Under the pieces are notes generated by a model. That model searched no databases and was not told where the DNA came from. It was given only the letters and a program-made list of their open reading frames with translations. A DNA stretch of 64,000 nt, from NCBI RefSeq assembly GCF_025643595.1, contig NZ_CP102826.1:3844001-3908000 (forward strand). The letters are read 5' to 3'. This DNA is from Saccharopolyspora rosea. Lineage in GTDB: Bacteria > Actinomycetota > Actinomycetes > Mycobacteriales > Pseudonocardiaceae. Within the stretch, counting starts at the first letter, position 1; every line of letters starts with the position of its first letter. The translations under genes and the position numbers were made by a program. Of this stretch, positions 30,104 to 37,520 are shown in pieces.

Positions 30104-30595
30104 GTGAGAAGCACCCGATTCGTCGAGCGCACCGGCACGCACGCCGACCGTGCGCGCACCCCGCTGCACGACGAGTACGCAGCGCTGTACCTGATCCTGC
30201 GGACCTGGTACGAGGACGCGGACGCGGCCAGCCGTCGAGCGCGCGACGGCAGACCCTCGAACGCGCTCAACACGGAGTGCGCCCGGCACAAGGGACGCGC
30301 CCGGGACCTGCTCGTCCAGCTCGAACTGACGGGGGCCGACCCGGTGGTCCGGCACGCCTTCGCGACCTACGCCAAGCTCCGGTCCTGGTCGCTGGAGACG
30401 CACAACGGTCGTTACGGCGCCGACGTGGCCGACGATCTCGCCGGTGTCGCTGAGCAGCTCGATGCGATGCGCCGCGCGATCCGGACCCAGCAGGGACTGC
30501 CGTCCGAATGGGCCCTCACGTTCGACCAGCCGTTGCAGCGCGACAACCGGCACCGCGGATGGTCCTGGCCGCAGATCCTCCCCGGCATCGAGTGA
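30104..30595 (+). CDS. Hypothetical helical protein
   Basis: 163 aa from GTG at 30104, chosen for the GGGGAGC just upstream; the open frame is longer. I do not recognise the family. The sequence is charged and looks all-helical (YAALYLILRTWYEDADAASR, then ARHKGRARDLLVQLELTGAD), with no membrane or signal segment. It ends with an aromatic stretch (RGWSWPQILPGIE). It lies between the C69-like protein and the dienelactone hydrolase, on the same strand but with gaps of 238 and 90 bp, so its own promoter is likely. Confidence 0.6.
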   Translation: MRSTRFVERTGTHADRARTPLHDEYAALYLILRTWYEDADAASRRARDGRPSNALNTECARHKGRARDLLVQLELTGADPVVRHAFATYAKLRSWSLETHNGRYGADVADDLAGVAEQLDAMRRAIRTQQGLPSEWALTFDQPLQRDNRHRGWSWPQILPGIE

Positions 30596-30685
30596 ACCGG
30601 AGGAGCGGCGGTGGCCCACCCGCGTGCCCGCAGCACCGCCGGTCGCGGGCGGTGCCGCGGAGCGCGCACGCGGTAGGTTCGGCAC

Positions 30686-31411
30686 ATGGCCGCAGTGCAG
30701 ATCAGCACAGGCGGGTCGACGATCCCCGCCTACCTCGCGACTCCCCTGCCGACCGTGTCCGGCCCCGGCCCCTGGCCGGGTGTCGTCGTGGTCCACGACG
30801 TCTTCGGGCTGAGCGATGACATCCGGTCGATCGCCGACCGCTTCGCCACCGCCGGTTACCTCGCGGTCGTCCCCGACCTCTACTCGCGCGGTGGCGCCGT
30901 TCGCTGCGTGCGCTCGGTGATGCGCGACCTCCGGCAGGCCCGCGGCCGGGCGTTCGACGACGTCGATGCCGCGCGGGAATTCCTGCAGGACCGCGCCGAC
31001 TGCACCGGCAAGGTCGGAGTCGCCGGGTTCTGCCTGGGCGGTGGCTTCGCCATCGTCGGTGCGACGCGCGGATTCGACGCCTCCGCGCCGTACTACGGCC
31101 AGCTCCCCACGGATCCGTCCATTTTGGACGAAGCTTGCCCGGTCGTGGCGTCGTTCGGCGCGAAGGACCCGGGGCTGCGCGGCGCGGCGAGCGAGCTGGC
31201 GGCCGAACTCGCGCGGCGCGACATCCCGCACGACGTCAAGGAATACCCGGATGCCGGGCACGGCTTCGCCAACCGCCTGCCGCTCGGCCCGTTCAACGCG
31301 CTCGCCCGGGTCGTCGGCTTCGGCTACCACCACGACTCGTCCGAGGATGCCTGGAAGCGCGTGCTGACCTTCTTCGCCGAGCACCTCCGCTCCGGCGATC
31401 ACCCGGCATGA
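30686..31411 (+). CDS. Dienelactone hydrolase family protein
   Basis: 241 aa, alpha/beta hydrolase. VVVVHDVFGLSDDIRSIADR near residue 32 is the family's oxyanion/N-terminal motif. The nucleophile elbow is GFCLGGGFAI with Cys, as in true dienelactone hydrolases. ASFGAKDPGLRG carries the acid Asp and PDAGHGFANRL the catalytic His. Dienelactone hydrolases open enol-lactones in aromatic degradation, but many members act on unknown esters. No other aromatic-degradation gene is adjacent, except the FAD monooxygenase about 3 kb away. It converges with the nitrilase gene across a repeat end. Confidence 0.87.
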   Translation: MAAVQISTGGSTIPAYLATPLPTVSGPGPWPGVVVVHDVFGLSDDIRSIADRFATAGYLAVVPDLYSRGGAVRCVRSVMRDLRQARGRAFDDVDAAREFLQDRADCTGKVGVAGFCLGGGFAIVGATRGFDASAPYYGQLPTDPSILDEACPVVASFGAKDPGLRGAASELAAELARRDIPHDVKEYPDAGHGFANRLPLGPFNALARVVGFGYHHDSSEDAWKRVLTFFAEHLRSGDHPA

Positions 31412-31419
31412 CGGCGGCA

Positions 31420-31446
31420 CGCGAAACGAGTTCGAAAACAGGATCT
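31420..31446 (+). repeat. Solo repeat end (copy E) abutting the nitrilase stop codon
   Basis: AAACGAGTTCGAAAACAGGA then TCT at about 31424-31446 matches the right end of copy A with one or two changes. As in copy D, it ends exactly at the TCA stop codon of the minus-strand gene. Confidence 0.6.
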
Positions 31447-32477
31447 CAGCCCTCGCCGGCTCCGTCCTGTTCGGACAGCGTCAGCGGCGCCGGGGGCTCA
31501 CCCCGGAGGTCGAGGGGTGCGTGTCGCCGGGTGTCCACGGTGAGCTGGAAGATGTCGGCCCGGTGGTAGGTGCCGACGATGTCGTGGGCCTGCTTGGGGA
31601 CGATCTCCGCGCGCAGGTCGACCTCGGCGTGCAGGGTGCCTTCGCCGCCCACCAGCGGCCCGGCGATCGTGCGCCCGTTGGGATCGACGACCAGCGAGGC
31701 GGTCGGGTGGGCGGTCAGCAACTGCTCGATCCGGGCGTCCCCGCCGGCGACGGTGGCCACGGCGTTGTCGTCCAGCGCGGTCGCCGCGATCACGCTGAAC
31801 AGCTTGCCCTCGAAGGAATGCGCGGCAGCGCGCAGCTTGATGGCCGCCTCCAGGTCGTAATCGTCCGCGGTGGGCCGGGAGTCGAACGGCCAGGACGGCG
31901 GGTAGGTGGCCACGTGCAGCCGCTCGCCCTGCGCCAGCAAGGTGAACCGCGCCAGGGTGTTCGTGTTCTCCCCGCAGATCAGCGCGCCCAGGTTCCAGCC
32001 GCCGAGCGGGGCGGGCCGCAGCTGGTGGGCGTCGCCGTGCGACCAGGTGAGCCGCTCGTACCAGGTGGCCACCAGCTTGCGCCGGTGGTTGACCAGGCGG
32101 CCGCCGGTGTCGAAGACGAGGTTGGCGTTCCAGATCTGGCCGAGGCTGGCCGGGTTGCGCTCGTTGACGCCCACCGAGAGCACCACGCCGTGCCGGGCGG
32201 CGATGCGGCCCAGCCGCTCGGTGGTCGGCCCCGGCACGAGCACCGACTCCTCGACGAGCCGCTGGTGCAGGTCGTGCTGGTCGACCGGCGCCAGCACGCC
32301 GTTCCAGATGGGGAACCCGGCCAGGAACGACTCGCCGAAGGCGACGAGCTGGGCCCCGTCCCGCGCGGCGTCGGCGACGAGCCCGTCGAGTTTGTCCAGG
32401 CTGCCCTGCAGGTCCAGGAACACCGGAGCGGCCTGCACGGCGGCCACCCGCACCACGGGCAGGTCGATGCTCGACAT
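31446..32477 (-). CDS. Nitrilase / cyanide hydratase family carbon-nitrogen hydrolase
   Basis: 343 aa. The Glu-Lys-Cys triad is visible: LVAFGESFLAGFPIWN (Glu), NHRRKLVATWYE (Lys) and ALICGENTNTLARF (Cys). The ICGEN context and length near 340 fit true aliphatic nitrilases or cyanide-converting enzymes rather than amidases. Reaction: hydrolysis of a nitrile to acid and ammonia; the substrate is not evident. It is divergent from a TrmB-like regulator, with two identical-form palindromes in the 157-bp gap, so expression is probably substrate-controlled. Confidence 0.9.
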   Translation of the reverse strand: MSSIDLPVVRVAAVQAAPVFLDLQGSLDKLDGLVADAARDGAQLVAFGESFLAGFPIWNGVLAPVDQHDLHQRLVEESVLVPGPTTERLGRIAARHGVVLSVGVNERNPASLGQIWNANLVFDTGGRLVNHRRKLVATWYERLTWSHGDAHQLRPAPLGGWNLGALICGENTNTLARFTLLAQGERLHVATYPPSWPFDSRPTADDYDLEAAIKLRAAAHSFEGKLFSVIAATALDDNAVATVAGGDARIEQLLTAHPTASLVVDPNGRTIAGPLVGGEGTLHAEVDLRAEIVPKQAHDIVGTYHRADIFQLTVDTRRHAPLDLRGEPPAPLTLSEQDGAGEG

Positions 32478-32505
32478 CGGATCTCCTCGGCGATCACGGC
32501 AGAAG

Positions 32506-32523
32506 TGTCGACTGATTTCGACA
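32506..32523. promoter_or_regulatory. Palindromic operator, nitrilase-proximal (TGTCGA-N6-TCGACA)
   Basis: Perfect 6-bp arms with a 6-nt spacer, 29 bp upstream of the nitrilase start. The same arms and spacing occur again at 32605-32622. Confidence 0.7.
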
Positions 32524-32604
32524 ACAGGTCTTCCGCGGCGGCTGAAGCCCTGCCAAACTATTCCGCTGCGCGGGCCGGGTCAATGACCACACCTGTGCGA
32601 GACG

Positions 32605-32622
32605 TGTCGAGAGCGGTCGACA
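32605..32622. promoter_or_regulatory. Palindromic operator, regulator-proximal (TGTCGA-N6-TCGACA)
   Basis: Second copy of the nitrilase-region palindrome, 12 bp upstream of the TrmB-like start. Its position over the start region suggests autorepression. Confidence 0.7.
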
Positions 32623-32634
32623 ACGGGGAGCGGG

Positions 32635-33369
32635 ATGTGGGCTGAACTGGTGGACGCGGGCCTGGACCAGAAGGAGGCGAAGCTCTACCTGGCGGTGCTC
32701 AGCCAGGGATCCCCGACGGTCGCCCAGGCCGCCGAGGCGGCCGGGGTGAGCCGCACGAACGCCTACGACATCGCCAAGCGGCTCGCGCACCGCGGCCTGC
32801 TGTCGACGGTCGACCGCGAGCCCGGCGGACGCGCGGTGCTGCGGGCCGCCGACCCGCAGCACCTGCTCGACGAGTGGCACCAACGCCGCGACCTGCTCGA
32901 ACGGCTCGTACCGCAACTGCGCGCGATCCACGCCAAAGGCGGGACCGCCCCGCGCTCGCGGTACCTGGAGGGCGCCGGCGGCATCCGCACCGCGCTGTTC
33001 GAGACGCTGAACTGGCCGTCACCGCTGCGCGGCATCCTGTCCATGCAGGACCTGATGACCGTTCCCGGCGCCGACGCGATGGCGGAGTACATCCGCCGGC
33101 GAGCCGAGCGCGGGCTGTGGCTCAACGTCGTGCGCTCAGCGCAGAAGGACCGCGAAGGCGGCTGGCCCTCCAGCGACGCGGAGTTCCGCCGCACCCGGTA
33201 CGCCCCCGACGACTACGTGTTCACCATGACGATGATCATCGGGTCCGACGCGGTCGCGATGCTCTCCTCCACCGAGGAGAACTTCGCCCTCGTCATCGAA
33301 AGCGCCGAATACGCCGAGATGCAGCGCAACCTCTTCGAGGTGCTGTGGGCGGCCAGCCGTCCGCGGTGA
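32635..33369 (+). CDS. TrmB-like / helix-turn-helix transcriptional regulator
   Basis: 244 aa. The N-terminal winged helix reads GLDQKEAKLYLAVLSQGSPT, then VAQAAEAAGVSRTNAYDIAK, as in TrmB-type sugar regulators. The C-terminal domain (residues 100-244) has a phospholipase D-like fold pattern (MAEYIRRRAERGLWLNVVRS), often used as an effector domain. The start has GGGGAGCGGG before ATG 32635. It is divergent from the nitrilase gene and has its own copy of the palindrome. It probably controls both genes. The effector may be the nitrilase substrate or product. Confidence 0.82.
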   Translation: MWAELVDAGLDQKEAKLYLAVLSQGSPTVAQAAEAAGVSRTNAYDIAKRLAHRGLLSTVDREPGGRAVLRAADPQHLLDEWHQRRDLLERLVPQLRAIHAKGGTAPRSRYLEGAGGIRTALFETLNWPSPLRGILSMQDLMTVPGADAMAEYIRRRAERGLWLNVVRSAQKDREGGWPSSDAEFRRTRYAPDDYVFTMTMIIGSDAVAMLSSTEENFALVIESAEYAEMQRNLFEVLWAASRPR

Positions 33370-33378
33370 ACCCCCGCG

Positions 33379-34128
33379 TCAGCGCTCGGGCAGGCCGAGG
33401 CCCATCCGGTGCGCCATGCCGTCGAGCAGCATGACCAGGCCCTGGCGGAACCGGTCGCGTTCCGAGGTGTCGCCGATGAGCCGGGGGAACCCGTCGTGGG
33501 GGACCCGACCGCCGAACAGCGCTTGCAGGTGCGGGAACTCGCCGGTGGCGTACTGGGTTTCGGCGAAGCGAGCGGCCGCTTCGGCCGCACCGCGGTCCTC
33601 GGGAGGCGTGGCGGTCGCGCGGAACTCGGCCACCCGGAAGACGTTGCCGTGCACGTAGTCGTCGACCGCGGTGACCAGCGCGAACTTGGCAGGCGCGGCC
33701 AGGCCGGTGTCGGCCAGGGCGGCGAGTGACTGTTCGAAGTGCCGCATGGCGTTGGGGCCGATCGGTGCGTTCTGCAGGGACCTCAGGGCCCACGGGTGGC
33801 GCATCAGCACGTCCCAGGTGCGCTCCGCGACCGCGGCGAGCGCGTCGTACCAGTGGGTCGGGAACTCCTCGGCGGGGATCAGCGCCTCGCTCATGATCGC
33901 ATCGTCCATCAGCGCGATCAGCTCGTCCTTGGTGCGGACGTAGTAGTAGAGCGTCATGGTGCCGGCGCCCAGCTCGTGGGCGATGCGGCGCATGGACACC
34001 GCCGCGAACCCCTCGGCGTCGGCGATGGCCAGCGCGGTGGACGCGATTTGTTCGCGGGTGAACTTCGGCCGGCGAGTGCCGGGCTCCGGTCGGGTCCAGA
34101 TCAGTGCCGAGTCGTCGACGGTTGCCAT
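33379..34128 (-). CDS. TetR-family repressor (TetR/TetR_C type)
   Basis: 249 aa. DNA-binding domain at residues 23-70: REQIASTALAIADAEGFAAV, then SMRRIAHELGAGTMTLYYYV, followed by KDELIALMDDA. The longer C-terminal domain, with DVLMRHPWALRSLQNAPIGP, matches the tetracycline-repressor C-terminal family that senses polycyclic or drug-like ligands. It is divergent from the FAD monooxygenase. The two start codons frame a large inverted repeat at 34127-34170. This arrangement is typical of drug-inducible monooxygenases. Confidence 0.9.
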   Translation of the reverse strand: MATVDDSALIWTRPEPGTRRPKFTREQIASTALAIADAEGFAAVSMRRIAHELGAGTMTLYYYVRTKDELIALMDDAIMSEALIPAEEFPTHWYDALAAVAERTWDVLMRHPWALRSLQNAPIGPNAMRHFEQSLAALADTGLAAPAKFALVTAVDDYVHGNVFRVAEFRATATPPEDRGAAEAAARFAETQYATGEFPHLQALFGGRVPHDGFPRLIGDTSERDRFRQGLVMLLDGMAHRMGLGLPER

Positions 34129-34170
34129 TCGTACACTGTACCGCTAGCGTAGTTGGTACAGCGTACGAAT
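34127..34170. promoter_or_regulatory. 16-bp inverted repeat operator between TetR and monooxygenase
   Basis: Left arm 34127-34142 (ATTCGTACACTGTACC) and right arm 34155-34170 (GGTACAGCGTACGAAT) pair at 15 of 16 positions around a 12-nt spacer. Each arm also holds its own GTAC-N3-GTAC half-palindrome, so two TetR dimers could bind. The left arm overlaps the repressor's start codon. Confidence 0.75.
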
Positions 34171-34188
34171 ATGAATCGGGAGCGGAGC

Positions 34189-35745
34189 ATGACGGACATC
34201 GACGTGCTGATCGTCGGAGCGGGACCGACGGGACTCACCCTGGCCTGCGAACTCGCGGTGCGCGGCGTCCGGTTGCGCATCGTCGACCGGGCGCGCACCT
34301 TCTTCGGCGGCTCGCGCGCCGACGGCATCCAACCGCGGACCATGGAGGTCTTCGCCGACATCGGGATCCTCGACCCGATCCTGGCCAGCGGCGATCTCGG
34401 CCCGACGCTGCGGGCCTACCGGGGTGACGAGGTCGTCTGGGAAGGCCGGATGAGCGAGCCCACCGAACCGACGCCGTCCGTGCCGCACCCGAACCTCTGG
34501 TTCGTGCCCCAGTTCCGCACCGAGGAGATCCTCCGGGACCGGCTCGCCGCGCTGGGCGTGCACGTGGAACCGGGTGTCGAGCTGACCGACTTCACCCAGG
34601 ACGCCGACGGTGTGACCGCCGCGCTGAGCGCCGACGGCACCGAGCGGACCGTGCGCACCCGGTACCTGGTGGGCGCCGACGGCGGGCGCAGCACGGTGCG
34701 CAAGCGCCTCGGCATCCCCTTCCCCGGCGAGACCGACGAGACCACCACCATGCTGTTCGCCGACGCCCGGGTGGACGGGATCAGCCGCGAGCACGGCCGG
34801 ATCTGGCAGCTCGGCGACAGCGACGTCTCGGCCGTGCCACTGGCCGGCACCGAGCTGTTCGTCCTGGTGGCACGGCCGCCGAGCGGGGACGTGCCGATCC
34901 GCGAGCACCTGCAGCAGCAGGTCACCGAGGCGTCCGGCCGCGACGACGTCCTGGTGCGCGAGGTCACCTGGCACACCACCTGGCGGGCGAACACCCGGCT
35001 GGCCGAGCGGCTCCGGGACGGCCGGGTGTTCCTGGCCGGCGATGCCGGGCACGTGCACCCGCCGACCGGTGGCCAGGGCATGAACACCGGCATCCAGGAC
35101 GCCTACAACCTCGGCTGGAAACTCGCCGCCGCGCTGGCCGGCGCTCCGGGCGCCCTGCTGGACAGCTACGAACCGGAGCGGTTGGCGGCGGCGCGCAACG
35201 CGCTGGACATCAGCACGGCACTGCTGGACAAGCACCGGCGCGGGGACGACGACGCCCACGTGCGCGGCCCGGAGGTGCACGGGCTCGCCCTGAACTACCG
35301 CGGCGGCCCGCTCTCCCGCGACGACCGCACCGAACCAGGTGCGCTCCGGGCCGGGGACCGCGCACCGGACGCGCCTGCGACGGTCGACGGCAGGCCGATC
35401 CGGCTCTTCGACCTCTTCCGCGGTCCACACTGGACACTGCTCGCGTTCGGCGCGGAGCACGCGGACGCGGTCGCGGCGCTGGATGCGGAGTTCGGGCACG
35501 CGCACACCGTGGTTCGGCCGGACGATCCGGCCGACGAGCGTTCGGTGGTCGACGTCGACGGGCACGTGCGCAGCGGCTACGACGCGGAGGACGGCACCCT
35601 GGTGCTGGTCCGCCCCGACGGCTACCTCGGCCTGGTCACGACACCGGTCAGCATCGAGCGGGTGGCCGAGTACTGGGCCGCGCTGCACGGCGAGCCCGAG
35701 ACCGGGCCGACATCCGCCGCGGAGCTGCTGTCCACTGTGGAGTAG
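34189..35745 (+). CDS. FAD-dependent aromatic monooxygenase (PheA/TetX type)
   Basis: 518 aa from ATG 34189, preceded by GGGAGCGGAG. FAD fingerprint VLIVGAGPTGLTLACELAVR at residues 5-24, a DG motif (RYLVGADGGRSTVRK) near residue 165 and the GD motif (RVFLAGDAGHVHPPTGGQGM) near residue 282. The C-terminal thioredoxin-like domain is present. Class A flavin monooxygenases hydroxylate phenols or modify polyketides and antibiotics such as rifamycin and tetracycline. Control by a TetR repressor suggests detoxification or resistance. No PKS gene is adjacent, so a tailoring role is less likely. Confidence 0.9.
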   Translation: MTDIDVLIVGAGPTGLTLACELAVRGVRLRIVDRARTFFGGSRADGIQPRTMEVFADIGILDPILASGDLGPTLRAYRGDEVVWEGRMSEPTEPTPSVPHPNLWFVPQFRTEEILRDRLAALGVHVEPGVELTDFTQDADGVTAALSADGTERTVRTRYLVGADGGRSTVRKRLGIPFPGETDETTTMLFADARVDGISREHGRIWQLGDSDVSAVPLAGTELFVLVARPPSGDVPIREHLQQQVTEASGRDDVLVREVTWHTTWRANTRLAERLRDGRVFLAGDAGHVHPPTGGQGMNTGIQDAYNLGWKLAAALAGAPGALLDSYEPERLAAARNALDISTALLDKHRRGDDDAHVRGPEVHGLALNYRGGPLSRDDRTEPGALRAGDRAPDAPATVDGRPIRLFDLFRGPHWTLLAFGAEHADAVAALDAEFGHAHTVVRPDDPADERSVVDVDGHVRSGYDAEDGTLVLVRPDGYLGLVTTPVSIERVAEYWAALHGEPETGPTSAAELLSTVE

Positions 35746-35759
35746 CTTGTCCCGGTGCC

Positions 35760-36821
35760 TCAGTCCCGGCTTCCCGGTCGTGCTGCCGCGGTGGACCCGC
35801 GGACCACGAGTTCGGGCTGGAACAGGTACTCGGCGTGCGGCGGAGGAGTTCCGTTGATCTCCTCCAGCAGTGAGTTGACCGCCGCCAGGCACATGGCCTC
35901 GACCGGCTGGCGGAGCGTGGTCAGCGGCGGGTCGGTGTGGGCGATCAGCAACGAGTCGTCGAAACCGGTCACCGAGAACTCGCCGGGAACGTCCAGCCCC
36001 CGTTGGCGCGCCGCGCGGATGGCGCCGAGCGCCATCAGGTCGCTCGCGCACACCACGGCCGTGCACCCCGCGTCGAGAGCCGCTTCGGTGGCGGCCTGTC
36101 CGCCCTCCACTCCGTACAGGGACTCGTGCACGAAGCTCTGCGCTTCGCCGGGAGTCAGGCCGAAGGTCTCCCCCATGCTGTGCACGAACCCGTCGACCTT
36201 CCGCGACGCCGGGACGAAACGCCGGGGGCCGACCGCCAGCCCGATGCGCTCGTGCCCGAGCCCGGCGAGGTGCTGGACCGCCAGCCGCGCCGCGGCCCGG
36301 TCGTCGGTCGACACGCACGGCGCCGAGACCTCGGCGTTGAAACCGTTGACGAACACGAACGACACGCCCGTGTCGGCGAGCCTGCGGTACCGGTCCACCT
36401 GCGCCGTCGAGTCGGCGTGCAGGCCGGACACGAACACGATGCCCGCGGCGTTGCGCTCCACCAGCAGCTCGGTCAGCTCGTCCTCGGTGGAACCGCCCGG
36501 CGTCTGGGTGCACAGCACGGTGGTGTACCCGTGCCGGGTCAGGATCCGTTCGATGGACTGGGCCATCGCGGGAAAGATGGGGTTGACCAGTTCCGGCGTG
36601 ATCAGGCCGATCAGTCCGGCCCGGTCCTGGCGGAGCCGGGCAGGTCGTTCGTAGCCGAGCACGTCGAGCGCGGCCAGCACCGCTTCGCGGGTGGTCGCGG
36701 CGACGCCCTGCTTGCCGTTGAGCACGCGGCTCACGGTCGCCTCGCTGACACCCGCCTGCACCGCGATGTCGCGGAGCCGGGTGGGCGCGGCCGCCGGCCG
36801 GTTCTGGTCCATCCTGGTCAT
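35760..36821 (-). CDS. LacI-family transcriptional regulator
   Basis: 353 aa from ATG 36821 (GGTGGA upstream). Helix-turn-helix and hinge: TRLRDIAVQAGVSEATVSRV, then LNGKQGV. The ligand-binding domain begins GLIGLITPELVNPIFPAMAQ and has the periplasmic-binding fold (TAVVCASDLMALGAIRAARQ). It is divergent from the secreted alpha-amylase, and TTGC...GCAA-type elements lie in the amylase leader. That matches maltose/starch regulators of the MalR type in actinomycetes. Role by context: repressor of amylase expression, relieved by a maltosaccharide. Its stop is 14 bp from that of the convergent monooxygenase. Confidence 0.9.
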   Translation of the reverse strand: MTRMDQNRPAAAPTRLRDIAVQAGVSEATVSRVLNGKQGVAATTREAVLAALDVLGYERPARLRQDRAGLIGLITPELVNPIFPAMAQSIERILTRHGYTTVLCTQTPGGSTEDELTELLVERNAAGIVFVSGLHADSTAQVDRYRRLADTGVSFVFVNGFNAEVSAPCVSTDDRAAARLAVQHLAGLGHERIGLAVGPRRFVPASRKVDGFVHSMGETFGLTPGEAQSFVHESLYGVEGGQAATEAALDAGCTAVVCASDLMALGAIRAARQRGLDVPGEFSVTGFDDSLLIAHTDPPLTTLRQPVEAMCLAAVNSLLEEINGTPPPHAEYLFQPELVVRGSTAAARPGSRD

Positions 36822-37520
36822 TCCACCATCCCGGATTCGTCGCACCGCGCCCGACGAGCCCGCTGCGCGGCAGGGCGCCGGGGGCGAACCGGCCGATCCG
36901 CCGGAGAACTCCGCGTGGGACCCGGAGGGACGGCCGGGCGCGTCGAGTCATGGCACCGGCCCGGCACGCGGGCTGGGCTGACCCTCGACCGCCCCTCCGG
37001 GAGCTCGTCGGTCGTGCTGGTGCGGTGGGATGCCGCGCAACTCCGGCACGACGGCCCCCGCCGTCCGCGGGAGCGGGGCCGCTGCCGTGAGCCGTCGGAT
37101 CCCATTCGGCCTCCTGTCCGGTGTCGGTCCGCGTGTGGCGGCCACGTTAACAACATCGATTCAGCGATGGAAGATTTTGCGGAAAATTTGCAAGAACATC
37201 CGCCGCGCCGCCGGAACACCGTCGATCCCACGGCCGAAAGCCGGATGTCGATGCGTCCGACGGCCCGCCCGCCACCGGACGTTCGGCGCAACCTTGCTGC
37301 AAAATTGCAGGAGTCCCTTGACCGCGCCGCATCCGGCGGGACATGGTGCGGCACGCGGCAGGACCGCCTCCTCGTGGCGGCTGATGGCTGGGCGCGTGGC
37401 CGAGGCGCCGACGAGGGGTTCATCCCGTGTTCCACGCAAGGCCGACCCCTGCCCCACCGCCCGGATTCCGCGAATCCGGCATCGGGCACGGTCATCGATA
37501 CGCGTCCACAGGAGGCAAGC
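36822..37520. other. 699-bp LacI/amylase intergenic region
   Basis: No convincing gene: the open frames here have no ribosome site or family match. Its GC falls around 37140-37200 and 37290-37310, where the amylase control elements lie. The rest shows no structure I can name. Confidence 0.5.
37177..37312. promoter_or_regulatory. Paired TTGC/GCAA elements, possible LacI (MalR-like) operators
   Basis: TTGC-GGAAAATTT-GCAA at 37177-37193 and CTGCAA-AA-TTGCAG at 37297-37310 (perfect 6-bp arms) share an AAAATT core in an otherwise GC-rich leader. They lie 344 and 224 bp before the amylase start. From memory, actinomycete MalR sites contain CTTGCAG-type half sites; these resemble them. Confidence 0.5.

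Noticed and set aside
31446..32477. Nitrilase as part of the isonitrile pathway
   Set aside because: It is 13 kb away with its own regulator and operators. Nitrilases act on nitriles, and no evidence links it to isonitriles.
34153..34188. TTG or upstream ATG start for the FAD monooxygenase
   Set aside because: It would start inside the operator arm; ATG 34189 has a good ribosome site directly before the FAD motif.
33379..35745. FAD monooxygenase as PKS tailoring enzyme
   Set aside because: It lies about 10 kb from the right cluster and over 20 kb from the left one, with a private TetR and operator; detoxification is the simpler role.
35937..37520. Long N-terminal extension of the amylase open frame
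   Set aside because: Crosses the LacI gene and the promoter region; the GTG at 37521 has GGAGG and begins a signal peptide.
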